64,000 nucleotides of DNA from Ridgeia piscesae (GCA_025642075.2 JAODUO010000118.1:924501-988500); one strand, 5' to 3'. Shown: positions 1-13,611, numbered from the stretch's first letter. The notes: generated from the letters alone by a model not told the origin. Numbers and translations: made by a program.

Positions 1-3000
1 TTTGGATTATCTCCAGTTTCTGTGGTGATATTTTTTAAAAATGCTTGACAGTATTCATAAATAAGGCTATTATATTAGTTCATGTAGTTATACTGGCTTT
101 GGGGGCGTTGCTGGTGTGAAAATTCAATAAATTAGCAGCACAACATTTCTCCGGCCGGGCGCATTGGTTGCAATGGTAATGAGCGCAGCCGCAATTAGCC
201 GGCTTGAATCATAAAAATAATAGTTCTCAACAGATTTGTTTCATTTTTGTTTTATTTAGCATCTAATACATGATGCTACAATTGTCTAAATGGCGAAGTT
301 TATTAATGACATCATTATTTGACAGCAGCATGAAATGTTTGTTTATTCTTTTAGTTCAATTTCAGACAGAAATATTTCCATGATTTTTTTGTTCTATAGA
401 TATTACAATATCATTATAATAACACATTCTTTTAGCGTTAAAATTATTAAAATTATTCATATTTTTATGACCAATATTAGCAAAGTTTATGATTTTTATG
501 CTACAGAGGATTTTTCTTGGTCACCTCTACGGTTAAAGTGCCAGAAATATGTATATACAAACACACATACTTATATGCATGTAACAAACACACATGCACA
601 ATGCAAAGCCATGCATGCTGCCACCTGTGTATTCCACACACACACAGACTGACATACATGCATGCACCCAAACGTCCTCCCTGACATGCGTATACAGCAT
701 AAATATATATATATATATATGCTGTGGCACCAGCAGCACCTGTCCAGCTAACAATGTCGGCCGACTGGGTGTGGCCTGCCAAGATGTGACATTCACAGTG
801 GTCCCTGCATTCATTACCATCAAATCGAATATCTCTTAATCAATCAGACCAGTACTAATCCACTCCCTGCTCACTAGCTGCACAACAGCTGCCTGATGTG
901 TTGCCAAGGCAATCTTGGAACAGTCCATTCCAGGCAGGTCAGGGGAGACAGGCATGACAATTGCAATAGACATCCTAGTCAAAGGATACACCCATCTAGC
1001 ACCTACCCACTGCGCCATAGAACACCTAAACGCTGGAAACAGAGGACATCCCTGAAACAAGCTTCTGAGTCACTGTGCGCTCTTTATAGTCACAATAGAA
1101 CCGTGGAACAATCGAACACCCAATATTGTAAGCTCCCTCTCCAGAGGCTTACAATAATAAGTGCTTTGCCTGCACAACCACTGATGATGTTAAAGAGATA
1201 GTGACCCCTGTTTTTAATCCACATTTGCATACATTTATAAACATTTATAACCATTTTTAACCAGCACCACACACCTTACACATGCACACACCATAGCACA
1301 ATCCAGTAAATCATCATTTAATGACAGTAGTGGATTATTGAGAAGAAGAGCAGTGTCTTGCCATATATATATTTCAAAAGCACTGTGTCTATCCATTCTC
1401 CGAATTTATCCTGGAGTGTTAATGCCATACTCATACTTTCCAGAATCACATCAAAACTATTTCCTTGGGCATGATACAACATAGCATAGGCTGTTACACA
1501 GCAGTACGCCAGTCGTGGTAGAACGTCACGTTATTATACAAGTTACATCCTTAAAATTATGAAATCTTATGTAACCTAATTTAGAAACTGTCTTTGAAAC
1601 TATCCTAGGTTGTCTGATAAGTTATGACTTATAACATTAAATACACACATTTGTGACTTTTAATTTCTAGCAACAACATCTGCATGACTAACATAGATGC
1701 AATTTATTTTCCGTTTTACCTCTGTACATTTAATGAGTCAACAACCGGTTTTATCCATTATTGATTTCTTGCAACCACGTCTGCATAACTAACATTGGAG
1801 CAGTTTATTTTCAGTTTTACTTCTGTATATTTAATGAGTCAACAACAGGTTTTATCTATCATACCTCCTTCACCCTCCAACCCCCCCCCTCGTGTGAGAT
1901 ATTTCACCTCTCCGCATAAACACCAGGTACAAGGGACAAAGACCTTCGTCTTTCTTCCAAGACTGTCCACTATCCCCTCTATCAATTGTCTGAGAGTGAC
2001 TACCACCACTAGACCATTACTATAAAAACCTATATCTAACTGACTTTTCTTCTGAATGGTATGTTTGATTTTTTCATCAGTTTTTGTGCTAGGGACTAAT
2101 ACATTGGTCCCAGTCTATGTGCATTATTGGCCGGGTGGGAATTATTATGATCTAATCAGGACTAACATTTCAATTTTTTTTTAATTATTTTACTTACTAT
2201 GTGTTTTACATCTAATACACTCATTCATTTCAACACCATCTCGACTTCTCTATGAAGTATTTACAATAAAATTAATACATTTATGGTTAAATAAAATTTA
2301 GTTGCCATTAGTTAATGTTCTTCCCACATTCTACCTTACACTACAGAAATAACCATGTCATGAACATGAACATAATCAGACTTGAGATGTTAGATTGATT
2401 ATTGCAAAGTTACAGCATCCAGCATGTAATTGGACAACAATTCCATTACGAAACGATCTACCACTGCCAAACAGACTTGGCAGCTGATTAATCTCTACAG
2501 ATGCACAGATAACAGTTGTAAACCACAGGTTGGTACTAGTTCAATATGATGTATTCAGTGTTCCCCTGAGTAAAGATGTGCAAGGTGGTAGGATGGGCTG
2601 AGCAAGCACCGAATGCGTGATGTGCACTATGTGGGTGCAGGGCATGGCCACCTAGAACTGTTTTTAAAATTACCTTCAAAATAGTGCATTCTAAAAGGTG
2701 TTTTAACCTATTCCCTGGGAAATAGTCAGGAAACAAATGCGTCACTACAAGGTAGCAACATGTTTATAACAAGAAATAACTATTAGGTGGCAATTCTAGC
2801 ATATTTTGAGCGAGGTAGCTTAGAAAAATAGCGAGATGGACCACCTCGCTTATCATATAACTGGAGGGAAACATTGTCTTTATTAATTTTCACATTTTGT
2901 TTCATCCTGAGCATAGTCTCATTTTCCATGGTTACAATTTTGTAAAATAATTTTCTAAAATCTAGGGGCATGCAACTAAAACTGGAACCAAAGATTCCAT

Positions 3001-5453
3001 AAAACAGCCTTCAGATGTCACAAAGTAATTGTCAACACAAAGGTAATGGTCAATGTTCAAGTAGATGTATGTAATATGCGAATATTCATCACTAACTTAC
3101 ACAGATGATACCAGCTAGGTATTACTTCAGTTACATAGATGTATTGCTAACATTTAAATGGAACCAACAACTAAACAGTTTCATTCAGCCAACTGACATG
3201 TGCATGTATACTGTTGGCATTGCTCTGACTTCAGCATGTCTGACACACTAGCTAGAATTCTCAGACATAGTTTGCACACTGGAGTTGACATGTTAATGAT
3301 AGGTTTTGGTGGTGCACTATCCTCGAGTTTCCTAAATCAGAAATGGGTCCATAGTTTTGATCTGACTGAGCAATTACCTCCTGCACACTGTCATCCTTTT
3401 CTATGAGTCACTGGTCACTACTAATGCTCGTTGTGAAATCTGGGTCAGTATAACCTGCCAGAAAACTAAAGTTTCTCATTGTTTATTTAATGAGTCTTAC
3501 AAAGAACTAGTGATCACATGAATTAGTAAGACACTTGGCTGTGTTCGAGGAAGCAAAGAAACAGCTTACATAACAATAGGTACTCCAAACCGACATCACG
3601 CCTATGCAGTCAACAGTGTGGATAGGTCTACTTGTGCATTGTTCTACCATCATCCACTCGCTTCATGTACATTGCTGTTTAATTAAACGATACACCTATA
3701 ACAGTCTGATGTATTATCTTTGCATCTGTGCTCATTTATTGCTGGTGATCATGGAGACGTAATTTTAATAAACTTTTGAAATGACATACTGTCCGCTATT
3801 GCGCTCGGCTGATGTAAAAGCTGTCCGCGTGTTTCTTCAATGCATGGCATTTTGAAATAGCTTGTGATTCGTGTGTTGGCCAGATACTAAATATATATTC
3901 CAATGACATGACAGAAGAGATTCCAAGTCTCATTTTGAATGTAAACTTGGTGGCATAAATGCTGGCAAAGAAACTCATTTATAAAGTATCAAATGAGTTT
4001 GCCCGACCAAATAAAAATATCAAACTCATCTCCTATCATATTATAGATCAGACTTTTTTCTGTCGGAATTTTATAAGAAATAGTCTATTAAATTCTGCCA
4101 GACCCAACAAATGAGGTCCCATAGGCAAAAATTTGCTCGAGGTTGGACCTATCATGGCGGGCACGAAGCTCCCGCCCCCGAACTGGCCGGGCGAACAATC
4201 ATCTTTGAATTCGGCAGAATCTTCGTTTGTACTCTGGCTGAAGTATCTCGCCAGTAAATGTTAGGATATATCTTCACTGCCAGTTGGTGTTTACTGCAGA
4301 AATATGTTTAGTACAGTGAGAAATATTTAAATTAGGTGAGAGTGGTAGATGTAAACAAACGTAATTATTTGTCTTTCGTTACAGTTCTATCAGACTATAT
4401 CAATTTTAATAAAATTTCTCCTATGTATGATTTAACTGTGACAATGATCAGAAAGGGAATACAGTACATTTGAAAAATCAGTTTTGAGTACCTAATAACA
4501 ATGGGTTGGCACATCCGTATGGGTCTGTGCCCAAAGGAGAATTATAGCAAAAGTCACACATGGCGCATACTGAATTTAGGCAATAAGAACTAAAATGTTA
4601 ACTATGTCACTATTATCAGTATGTATCACATAGCTTTATGGGGTGATATATCATTTGTTGTAATTGCAAGAACACTGTTAATGTTTGCAAGAACACTGTT
4701 AATGTATCTTTATCAATAGTTGCAAGTATATTTAGTACAATTCGATACTTCACTGTAATGACTGTAATGTCTATCCTGATTGAATTCAGGAAATATTTCA
4801 CGTGAGCTCTAATATTCTATCTCAGTGGCTTCACTGAATCAAGATACGATCTGATTGTTTTGAGGGTGAAGTCAAAATGTCAAATCTACCAATGAAAGAC
4901 TAAGAAGGCCCAAGAACTGACAATTTTGTCCTAAACACAGCTCTATTCCAGATTGTGAAAAGCACTAGTTTACCAGAAAGATACTACCAAATGTAGCAAA
5001 CACGTAGCATTATTATTATTCTACCGTCCAGTAGTATTTGTTAACAAACTGTTATTAGTAATTTTGAATGTAGCGATGTACATGGAATGTAAGCCATTGT
5101 ACAGTGACAATTACCTATTGAGAACGTCTGTCAATTGGATCATACAATTTATTTTAATATTTTATATCTTTAGTATATGTAGAAGTGCATCTTTTTGAAA
5201 CATTCCCAATATAGACCTCTTTCAACCTGAGCCCTCAAATGTGTTAAAATTCCAACCGGACAATATGTTTGATCCATGTTTCCATGAAATGCCATCATCC
5301 AATTGTAGTGTTCGGACTGTACTGTAGACAGTGCTGTACCTCCACAGACATTTACTACAGACACTATGCTGAAAGTAAACAGACATTTACTACAGACACT
5401 ATGCTGAAAATAAACAGACATACAACGTCATCATTAAAAACTAGGTTGCTCAC
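1..5453. other. Galpha-o intron 3, no further exon seen
   Basis: This stretch lies downstream of the Galpha-o exon 3 donor, on the minus strand. I searched it for the next Galpha exon (helical domain with the conserved REYQLNDS block) and found nothing. It is AT-rich with short microsatellites, for example (AT)n near 701-720, and two small direct duplications at about 4666-4700 and 5344-5420. The rest of the Galpha-o gene must lie left of the window. Confidence 0.6.
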
Positions 5454-5595
5454 CTCCCGTTCTGGCTCTCCAAAGGCGATATTTAGCGTTCCCATGGCTC
5501 GAATGATAGCCACGAGGGACTGGATTGTGTTGCTGTAAACGACCGGTTTGTACTGTTTGTTGTCTTCTGACGTGAAGCCACCTTCATGAATAATT
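5454..5595 (-). CDS. GNAO1: Galpha-o exon 3 (residues about 54-101)
   Basis: This 142-nt internal exon encodes the end of alpha-helix 1 and the start of the helical domain of a Gi/o-class G-protein alpha subunit. It reads [20 protein letters not shown] and then [20 protein letters not shown], ending [18 protein letters not shown] is the Galpha-o form of this very conserved block. On the minus strand the acceptor is ...GTGACAG before 5595 and the donor is GTGAGC from 5453. One nucleotide at the 5' end completes the Lys codon split with exon 2, and the exon ends in phase 0. The length matches the usual exon 3 of Gi/o genes. The frame runs open a few codons past the donor, but those codons are not family-like. 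Confidence 0.93.
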
Positions 5596-6791
5596 CTGTC
5601 ACGGGAATAAAACAAACGTTATATTATGATATATTATGATTACCCATTTTCTTAACATGGTAATGAGTGCCATGAATACAACATGTCTTTCAAAAACTTT
5701 ATTTTAACAACAAGAATATCTGTATAAATGAAAGATTAAAAAAACTTTAACCAGTGTTTATTCATGTTGAGATACTGAATAAATAATCACCTATTTTGCT
5801 TATAACAAATAAATGCTCCAACTCATTACACGTCATATTTCTGAATCACACCACCATATGTAGAGGCATTAGTAACATGCTTATTCCATTATAATTTTTT
5901 TTTTACAATGACTATATTGCACAATAATACAGAACCCATCATGTACAGTGTTAGACTTTTCTCAAACTTATAACTACTGTCAACATCAGATCAGACATGT
6001 CTCCAAAGTTCAGGCAACACAAAACATGACTGAATTAATCCCCACGATTGTCTGTGAGCACAGAATAAAGTGGATTAGCAAACTATAGTCTACACTGTTT
6101 GGCATGTCACAGTGACTGATTATTTGGATCAGCATGATGAGCAGTCGTTTGAGACAATTTAAAGGGAGGTGGGCAGTGAATAATCCAGTCATACTGCTGA
6201 TAAAGTTAACAATATGACAAAAATAATGTTTTATCTGTTTGGCAGTGTTCAAATTTATTTTCACCACTTAGCAAACCATTTTGCCTACAGTGCAATTGGC
6301 AATCAGCAGCACTAGCTATTAAAATTATTGGTTTAATGCCAACACCAATGGTGGCACCACATCACAGGTATTCAAGACAAAAGGCCACTACACCACCTAT
6401 AGGCTCATGATTTAGGTCGATTTTATGTCTCAATCATGTGATGGCTGTAAGAAGTCGTTTTCATGGTTAGGTCAAAAAGTAAACAAAAAGATCGATGGTG
6501 GCGATGCGTATGGCCACGATGCTGACGACTCCAGCTCGGACTTGTGCCCATAGTCACGAGATGACGTCATGTTCCGGCAAGACATCGACACTGTTCAATA
6601 TTCTAATCTAATTCGAAGCCAATGAATATTTCTATTTAATTCGATATTCGATTTGTATTTGAAATTTTGAGGATATTCAATTCGATTCGAGTGAGATTCC
6701 ATATTCATCCCATCCTTACAGGGCAGACAGTCAGAGTCAAAGAGAGGACGGGATCATTCATGAAATAAGAGTGAATAGTATGAACAGCAAC

Positions 6792-7694
6792 CAGACATGG
6801 GGGTCAAACCCATTGAAATGTATTTAAATACAAATACTCTTTGAGGGATTCAAATACAAATACAATTACAATACTTTTAAAGCAAAAGTATTTAATGCAA
6901 ATACATTTGGAAGTATTTCAAATATATTTCAAATACTTTTCATTTTCAGTATATTACTATAATAGGTAAAAGAAAAGGAAATCATATATCGTGACATCTA
7001 GTTTACAGGCATAATTAGCGTTTTACTCATACAATGACAGGCAGACCAGTGCTAGTGACAACTGACTGCGAAACCTCCATCCACAGAGCCAAAGGCCATA
7101 ATCTGTTTGTTTGTTTTGCTTGTTTGCTTGTTTGCTTGTTTGTTTGTTTGCTTGTTTGCTTGTTTGCTTGTTTGCTTGTTAAGTTAAGCCAAGAGATCCA
7201 TAACAAAATGCCTATGTTGCCCTCAGAAGAGACAGTGCTAAGGACTGCTAAGATCTTGTGAGGAAGTATGACAGATCAACTTGAAAGACAGCCTTGACCA
7301 CAGAATAGCCTGGTGCCAGTTTGGAGCCTGACTAAAGAACAAAAGGGTGCTAATCCATCATATGGCTTTGAGTTGTAGTCACTCAAGGTGGCCATGCTGT
7401 CAAAGTTCTTCAGTAATTAGCACTGTTGGGTGAAAGACATTAATTAAGGTTGCAATCAATGGGTATTTTGAAGGTTGAAAACAACCTGGCAAGTATTACA
7501 TGATATTTTGTGATCATGAAACAGAAATGTTGATACTGATAATGTATTTGAAAAAATATTTGAAAATGTAAAATACTTTAAGAAACTATTTGAATACAAA
7601 TGCTTTTCATTCCTAAAGGTCAAATACAATTACAAATACTTTGAAAAAAATATTTAAAAACTTTCAAAAACAAATGTATTTGACGGCATGTCTG
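6792..7694. mobile_element. Non-autonomous hAT-like DNA transposon with 8-bp TSD
   Basis: The 903-bp element starts CAGACATGGGGGTCAAA and ends TTTGACGGCATGTCTG, which are imperfect terminal inverted repeats. It is flanked on both sides by the identical 8-bp sequence ACAGCAAC (6784-6791 and 7695-7702). An 8-bp target-site duplication and a TIR starting with CA are hallmarks of the hAT superfamily. Both ends are full of AAATAC/GTATTT subterminal repeats (about 6820-6940 and 7540-7680). I see no transposase frame, so it is a deletion derivative or MITE. It sits inside Galpha-o intron 2. A CTTGTTTG-type microsatellite at 7105-7178 lies within it. Confidence 0.8.
7105..7178. repeat. (GCTTGTTT)n-type microsatellite
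   Basis: This is an imperfect run of TTGCTTGTTTG-like units inside the hAT-like element. The Cys/Leu-rich open frame across it is a product of the repeat. Confidence 0.85.
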
Positions 7695-7966
7695 ACAGCA
7701 ACCCACTGTTAGCTCAAAACTCAATATTGGCACAGGTCAGGGAAAAGCTCATTACTGATGACAATCGGAGATTCTGACACTAGCATCAAGTTTTATGATG
7801 CCAATGTAAATATAAAATATTTGGATTTTAAAGATGTTGCTCGAATCCTAGATAAAATCCTGAAATTCAAACCCTGAATCATAAAATAAATAAAATAGAT
7901 TCTAGTATTTAACATAGGCACATTAATTTTCTGCATTCTGGAAACACAGCTGTAAAATGACAACAA

Positions 7967-7967
7967 C

Positions 7968-8010
<43 letters not shown>
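7967..8010. repeat. (GAT)n microsatellite
   Basis: About 14 GAT/ATG triplets lie in Galpha-o intron 2. The poly-Ser frame on the other strand is spurious. Confidence 0.9.
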
Positions 8011-8485
8011 TATTATGTAGAGTTGGTAATTTCATTTTATTTACTTTAATGTAACTAGTAACTGTTTTATTCCATATTCTGAAAACAGTGAGTGCTTCAT
8101 TTTAATCATATAAATTTATATAACAGATACAGCAACCACTGTTCTCTTCATTGTGTAATTAGACGTTTTTATTTCTGAGCTTTCAGAACAGAAATTGCAT
8201 TGGCATATATGTAATGTAGGTCTATAAACAAGCGAGATTCTGCTTCCTACAAACAATCAATCATGTGTCTCTGGCATCTATACTGATTACTGACGCCTGA
8301 GAGAGGAACATGGTGCCAGTAATGACCAACGTGGGAATATTCATTTCTTTAAGACTGACCATGTTTTTGTTCAGACCTGGGATGAATCAATGACTATGAC
8401 TGCCATTGCAATTAATTAATTTCATTAGGTGTGGCATAATGGTATTAATTAGCATGGTTTGACACTTTAACAACCTTTGCCCAAA

Positions 8486-9375
8486 CGTAAGAACATACCA
8501 TTTAGAGGATACATGATTATGATTTGATGACCACAGAGCCACGGTATATGTTAAATAATTTTTCAAAACTGGATATCCTTATCCTTATCCATCATAAATA
8601 AATTATTACGTTCAAGCTGCATTAAAATTTTGGTTTCAGTAGCTCCTATCTAGTACTCATTAATAGACATTTCTGTGCGAAAACAAGAATATGGTACCAT
8701 ATTGTATATGGTAAGCATTATATAGATCAATTAATCAGTGATATATGTGCCTGAAATATAAAGTTACTTAAATTACAACAATTTAGAACAAACAAAAGCG
8801 GTACTTGTGGAATGGGGGATTCCTGAGTTTGGGCATTTCCTAACCAATACCTGGGCAGATATGTTTCAAATCACTACACAGAGATTCAATTTGTCAAAGC
8901 CGCAAAACAGAAGTCATTTGTGACTACATATCATTTTGTTTATTTCAGTTTGGTAAGATATAAAGACCATTTTTCTGAGGGAGCATATATGAATTTGTAG
9001 TATCATTACTTCATGAATATTAATGAGGACCAACTGTGTTTGAAATCCTTCATTGGTTATAAATTGTTGTAATTTAGCTTTTTTATTTTGAAAATCATAC
9101 AAATAATGGGTCGATCTATATAACGCCTTCTATAGTAATGTGATACCATATTCTTGTTTTCATGCAGACATGTTTACAGAAGTAAATCAGAAACAAATCT
9201 AAAACTTCCATTGACTAGTCAGGAGCTAAACAAACCAAATGCAGCTTTAGTGTAATATGGCAGTGCCCAGTAGTAAATTATATTCATGTTTGAAAAATTA
9301 TTTAAAATATACTGCGGTTCCACGCTTTTCAAAACACTGTCACATATCCTCTGAATGGTATATTCTTATGTTATC
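8486..9375. repeat. About 890-bp imperfect palindrome, possible long-TIR element
   Basis: The left half reads outward-in GTAAGAACATACCATTTAGA (about 8487), TTAAATAATTTTTCAAA (about 8551) and GAAAACAAGAATATGGTA (8680-8697). It then reads TTATATAGATC (about 8719) and AAATTACAACAATTT (about 8772). The same landmarks occur in reverse-complement order in the right half, at about 9066, 9110, 9146, 9290 and 9350. The arms have diverged, so this is old. A foldback or long-TIR MITE is the simplest reading. I could not define target duplications. Confidence 0.6.
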
Positions 9376-9562
9376 ACAGCATTTCAGCTCCACTTTAAAG
9401 GGATACTCCAGTCAGTGAGAGGTTCACAGTATTAACTTACATATGTATACTATATTGGTTGTGCCAAGTAACTGTGCACAAAGATCGTTAATAAACAATT
9501 AGTATATAGTTTAATGGTATAAAAAACATGCTATCTTAGATTCAGGGCGCTGCCATCTTGAG

Positions 9563-9775
9563 ACTTATGCACCAGTGACACCTATATGCCAAATCGTTTA
9601 CGTCACTGGCACATTGTTGAATAAGGCAAGGATTGGGAGTCTTCACTAATAATTGTGATTGTGACGTAAGCAATCTGCAACGTACTGGATACATCAAATA
9701 CCATTGGACAGACATAGCATGTTCAAACGTGCATGCGCCAGTGACGTAAGCAGTTTACGTCATTGGCGCATAAGT
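9563..9775. repeat. Inverted repeat with TGACGTAA/TTACGTCA motifs
   Basis: ACTTATGCACCAGTGAC with TTTACGTCACTGGCACA on the left mirrors CCAGTGACGTAAGC and GTCATTGGCGCATAAGT on the right. The arms are imperfect and enclose about 110 bp. The nature is unknown. It may be a small MITE remnant. Confidence 0.45.
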
Positions 9776-12340
9776 TTCTTTGTATATTTAGTTTGTTACT
9801 GCTCAAATCATAGGCAATGCTGTTCAGTTCTGTAAGTTACTTGCATATTCATTCACTTATATAATACTGGACATGTTCAATAATAATATCAATAAGATAT
9901 CTAAAATTATACTGTACAATATTATTTTCAACGTGACTGTTTGTCTAATGGATTACGCCAAAAAGTTACCAGTCCAAAATTATATGCATATAATTGTAGA
10001 TTATATGCTGACATTAATGATAATAAAATTCTGGGCTCTGTACATAGCATTATCTAAAGTGATTGGGTTAAAGGCAAAACTGTTTCAGCATGTCATTGCA
10101 TGATTACTTTGTCATGTGGTAATACAATACATTATTACAAAAAAATTCCAAAGCAATAAGAAGCTACGGCCCAAAGCCATCCCCAAATAATGCTACAATC
10201 TGGGCAACATATTGTCCATTTAAAATGTTTGCTTTGAAAAAAATCACATTTTCAAAAAAAACTAAATTTTTTTTTCTTAAAAGCTACTTTCGCTTTTCCC
10301 AAAAGGTTTTTAATTATATGTCACCAACAATTTATTTATGTCGCCAGCAATTTATTTATCCGTCACCACCCATTTAATGACAGCCATGCATAACTATGAT
10401 AAGGGCAATGGGAGGCAAGTTTTGCTGCACACATATTGGTTATTTTTAAGAGTTCTGCACTTCAACAAATGAAATGGCTTGAATGCACAACATTTTCTTT
10501 TTGCAGATCTAATTCCTATCTAAATGTCAGATAGGAATCATGACTTTGCTTAAACAATTACTACAGTGGCATGGCTGAGCACTTCTGCCAAAAAGCTTAA
10601 CAGTTATGTATAAATTGGGTCAAAATTGGCCAATAATGTAAATAAGAGGTCAACAGAAAAACCCACCCAATGTTTTCAAATTTTCAGGTGGCTCTATAAC
10701 ATGAAGTTTCCAAGTTACTTTTTAAATTTGCTGAATATATTAATGTTTACAGGTAATAAATAATGTGCAAAATTCATGTATGATATGGAACGGACAATGG
10801 ATACACCACGTGCACGGAAATATAAAACAAAAACATTAAATTTTCTCCAAAAGCTATTTCAATAGTGTATATTTCATGGTTATCACTCTCCAAATTGCTG
10901 CCATCTATTGTAAAAGATACTAGCAATAAATGTTCTGTTTTATAGGTGTCCACAGTTAATACTTTCTGAGAAAATCAGCCATAAACTGTAACTTTTTATA
11001 TATTTTTGGAATGAGAAATGAGAATGTAAAAAAAATGTTGTGATTTCCCCCAAAATGTACTATGTATCACACACGCATAGGTTGTGTAGGTAACAAAGGA
11101 TGGTACACAATGCAAAAATTATGTAGAAAAATTTTTTTTGCATTTTGACAATTTTGAAAAGCATAATTTGGACAATTGCTCAAGAATATAATATAAACTG
11201 TTTCAAATTTAAGTATGTTCTTAAAAACATCAACTGTTTTATTTCCTGATAACTGCTTTTAATTTCATTATAGTATCATCAGTGGTAAAGGTGAAACTGT
11301 GAATACATTAATGAAGAAGCTGGAATACCAATAAATATTTTGACCTAAAATATAAAAACAATTACGATTTGCTCTGTACTATTTGATTAGTACTACTACA
11401 TTTCAAATAACTGTATCTGTACAGCTATTTATTTGGAATAAAATGGCAGCTTATAATCACACAGTATGGTCTTACTCTGGTCTGCATGGTTATTTAAAGT
11501 GTCAGTTTCACCCCGTTTTATATTCGAGTATGTACAATTTATTTAATGTTGGCAGTTCCATCCTGTGTTTTTATTAGGCTTTATACAAATAACTGCATGG
11601 CTGTACCCTTTATTGCACCCTAGAAGTGACACTGAGCCCAATACATATACAGACCACTCACAGGTATCTTGATGGTAAAACATCAATGAAAAGTGGTATT
11701 ATAAACTTTGATGGAAAGTGGTATTATCTATGAACTAATTATGATATGTTCCTGTTCAGATGAACAATTTCTGGATGGTATAAAACAGTGGTTCTTAAAT
11801 TGGAGGTCATGACCCACTGGGGGGGTCTTTTGCCAACTTTCAAGGTTTAGGCCATGCATAACCTTATGTAAATGCATGTCACATATACTAACAAAAAAAG
11901 TAACATGTACAATTAATTGCACACAATTTACTAGATGCGTAAACAATGCTGGAAGGACAAAAAAATTACAAACATTAACACCCCACACACTATTGGGGAC
12001 AGCCAATTGCAATATTTTCCTAGATGATGATCAGCCATATTTTAGGGAGCTGTGTGCTGAAAAATATTGTAATATTTCTATTGTAACTGTCTGATACTTA
12101 TCGGATATCAAGGAGAGGTGATACAAGGAATTAGAAAAGGCTTATATTTTTTCCACATCTAACTGTGTGAAACTATCATTATTTAGAGCTTTATTTAGCT
12201 TTATCTAGATACCCATCTACACATCCTTTGGACAAGTGAAGTCTGTTTTGGACAGGTACAAATTTCAGTGGACAGGTACAAATTTCAGCGGACAGGTAAT
12301 TAGACCAGTAAAAAAATAAGTAGCAAGACATCTTCAGAAA

Positions 12341-12380
<40 letters not shown>
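12341..12380. repeat. (AT)n microsatellite
   Basis: This is a run of alternating AT in Galpha-o intron 2. Confidence 0.95.
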
Positions 12381-12383
<3 letters not shown>

Positions 12384-13083
12384 TACATATATATATTATC
12401 AATTATTCTTTGAAAATGGATGTCGTGTATGTATGCATGGATTATGACGTATATAGACTGGACTGGGTTCCACATACTGAATTGACATGCATGTGTCTAT
12501 GAAAACAATTTGGACTGATAAAAATGTAACCCTGCATAAAGGCATGGAGCTCCCATTGATAGAACATTTCCAATCACATAGAGACTCATTCACCACAATG
12601 CTTTAAATGAAGAATGTTCAATCGTTATGGTATAGAAATATCTGCTTGAATAATGGAGAAAATGTAATAAGTATTCCTGAATGATGGTTTTAAAACTGTA
12701 CACAAAGTAAGACACAAAGAAACTGAAATAAATATATTAGCTACCATACCAATGAGTGTAACAACTGTTATTATAATATTATAATATTTTATAACACAAT
12801 ACTATTGTTTTGAATTCATGATTATAAATAATTTATGTGGGGGCTAATATAAATATAGCATTAACAATATACAATAGCATACTTGAATAAACTGAACTTA
12901 ATTATGCCCACCAACATGGGATGTGTCATTCCAAGCAATAACATTTATGATTATCTTGACTTCAGGGCTCAATCCCAGGCTCTGCCGCAGCAGTCTAGGC
13001 TAGCGCCAAAACAATGTCAATAGTCCGCCATTCAGTTAGACAATACGCCAAGCGACAGAAAGGCAGAAACAACGAATACTCAC

Positions 13084-13126
13084 TTCATTTGTTTAACAAT
13101 GGTGCTCTTTCCCGACTCGCCGGCAC
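13084..13126 (-). CDS. GNAO1: Galpha-o exon 2 (P-loop)
   Basis: This 43-nt exon encodes the nucleotide-binding P-loop, read as GAGESGKSTIVKQMK with both end codons split. Lys46 and Ser47 of the GESGKS motif would bind the GTP phosphates and Mg2+. The acceptor ...CACTCCAG precedes 13126 and the donor GTGAGT starts at 13083. The 43-nt length and the split Gly and Lys codons match the family exon structure. It joins in frame to both neighbouring exons. It is too short to appear as an open frame alone and was recognised from the motif. Confidence 0.93.
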
Positions 13127-13493
13127 CTGGAGTGGCGAACAGAAAGAATACCGACGATGATTTATTTACATGCGGGAGGAAAGTCAACAAAATAGGCGGC
13201 GGCTGTCTGTAATAGAAATGGGGCCTCTTTGTGGGAAAATGACGGCAATTTTATATTCAACAAGAAATATAAGGGACGAGGACACAACGTTGAATTATTT
13301 CCAGACCGTTGCAGAAGCGAGAAGCGACCGGCATATTGAATGATAATTAGGCATAAATCGGGAGCTACACATAATCCTTTCAAAATGGCTGCTCGCGAGA
13401 ATAACAGACAGATGTCATTAATGTCAATATATCGGCGCCCACCCTAAGCCGCCATCCACCGAACTCGCTCTGCCAAGGGCAAATAACGCTTAC

Positions 13494-13611
13494 CTAATAG
13501 TAATAATTTTATGTCCTTAGCCGCCTGCATCCCATCCTCTTTGAGGTTTTTCTCGATTTGCTTGCTGCGCTCCATTGCGAGTCGCTCCTCTTGGCTCATA
13601 GTACACCCCAT
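13494..13611 (-). CDS. GNAO1: Galpha-o exon 1 coding part (start codon, residues 1-40)
   Basis: The ATG at 13611 opens [20 protein letters not shown] and continues [20 protein letters not shown]. This is the N-terminal helix of a Go-type alpha subunit, which contacts the beta-gamma dimer. Gly2 is the expected N-myristoylation site and Cys3 the palmitoylation site, which anchor the protein to the plasma membrane. [19 protein letters not shown] separates Go from Gi, whose equivalent reads NLREDGEKAAREVK. The coding part is 118 nt and ends with one base of the Gly40 codon before the donor GTAAGC. The start is fixed by the MGC motif. The protein is partial: about 101 of the usual 354 residues lie in this window. 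Confidence 0.95.

Larger units (their letters stand above)
5596..13083 (-). other. Galpha-o intron 2 (about 7.5 kb)
   Basis: This GT-AG intron lies between the P-loop exon and exon 3. It contains a hAT-like element (6792-7694), a long imperfect palindrome (8486-9375), an inverted repeat with TGACGTAA motifs (9563-9775), a (GAT)n tract (7967-8010) and an (AT)n tract (12341-12380). The region 9880-12900 is AT-rich, with no coding signal I can support. A short tandem duplication lies near 12255-12300. Confidence 0.85.

Noticed and set aside
1..5453. Search for Galpha-o exon 4 and later
   Set aside because: No stretch encodes the expected conserved blocks, so no exon is claimed.
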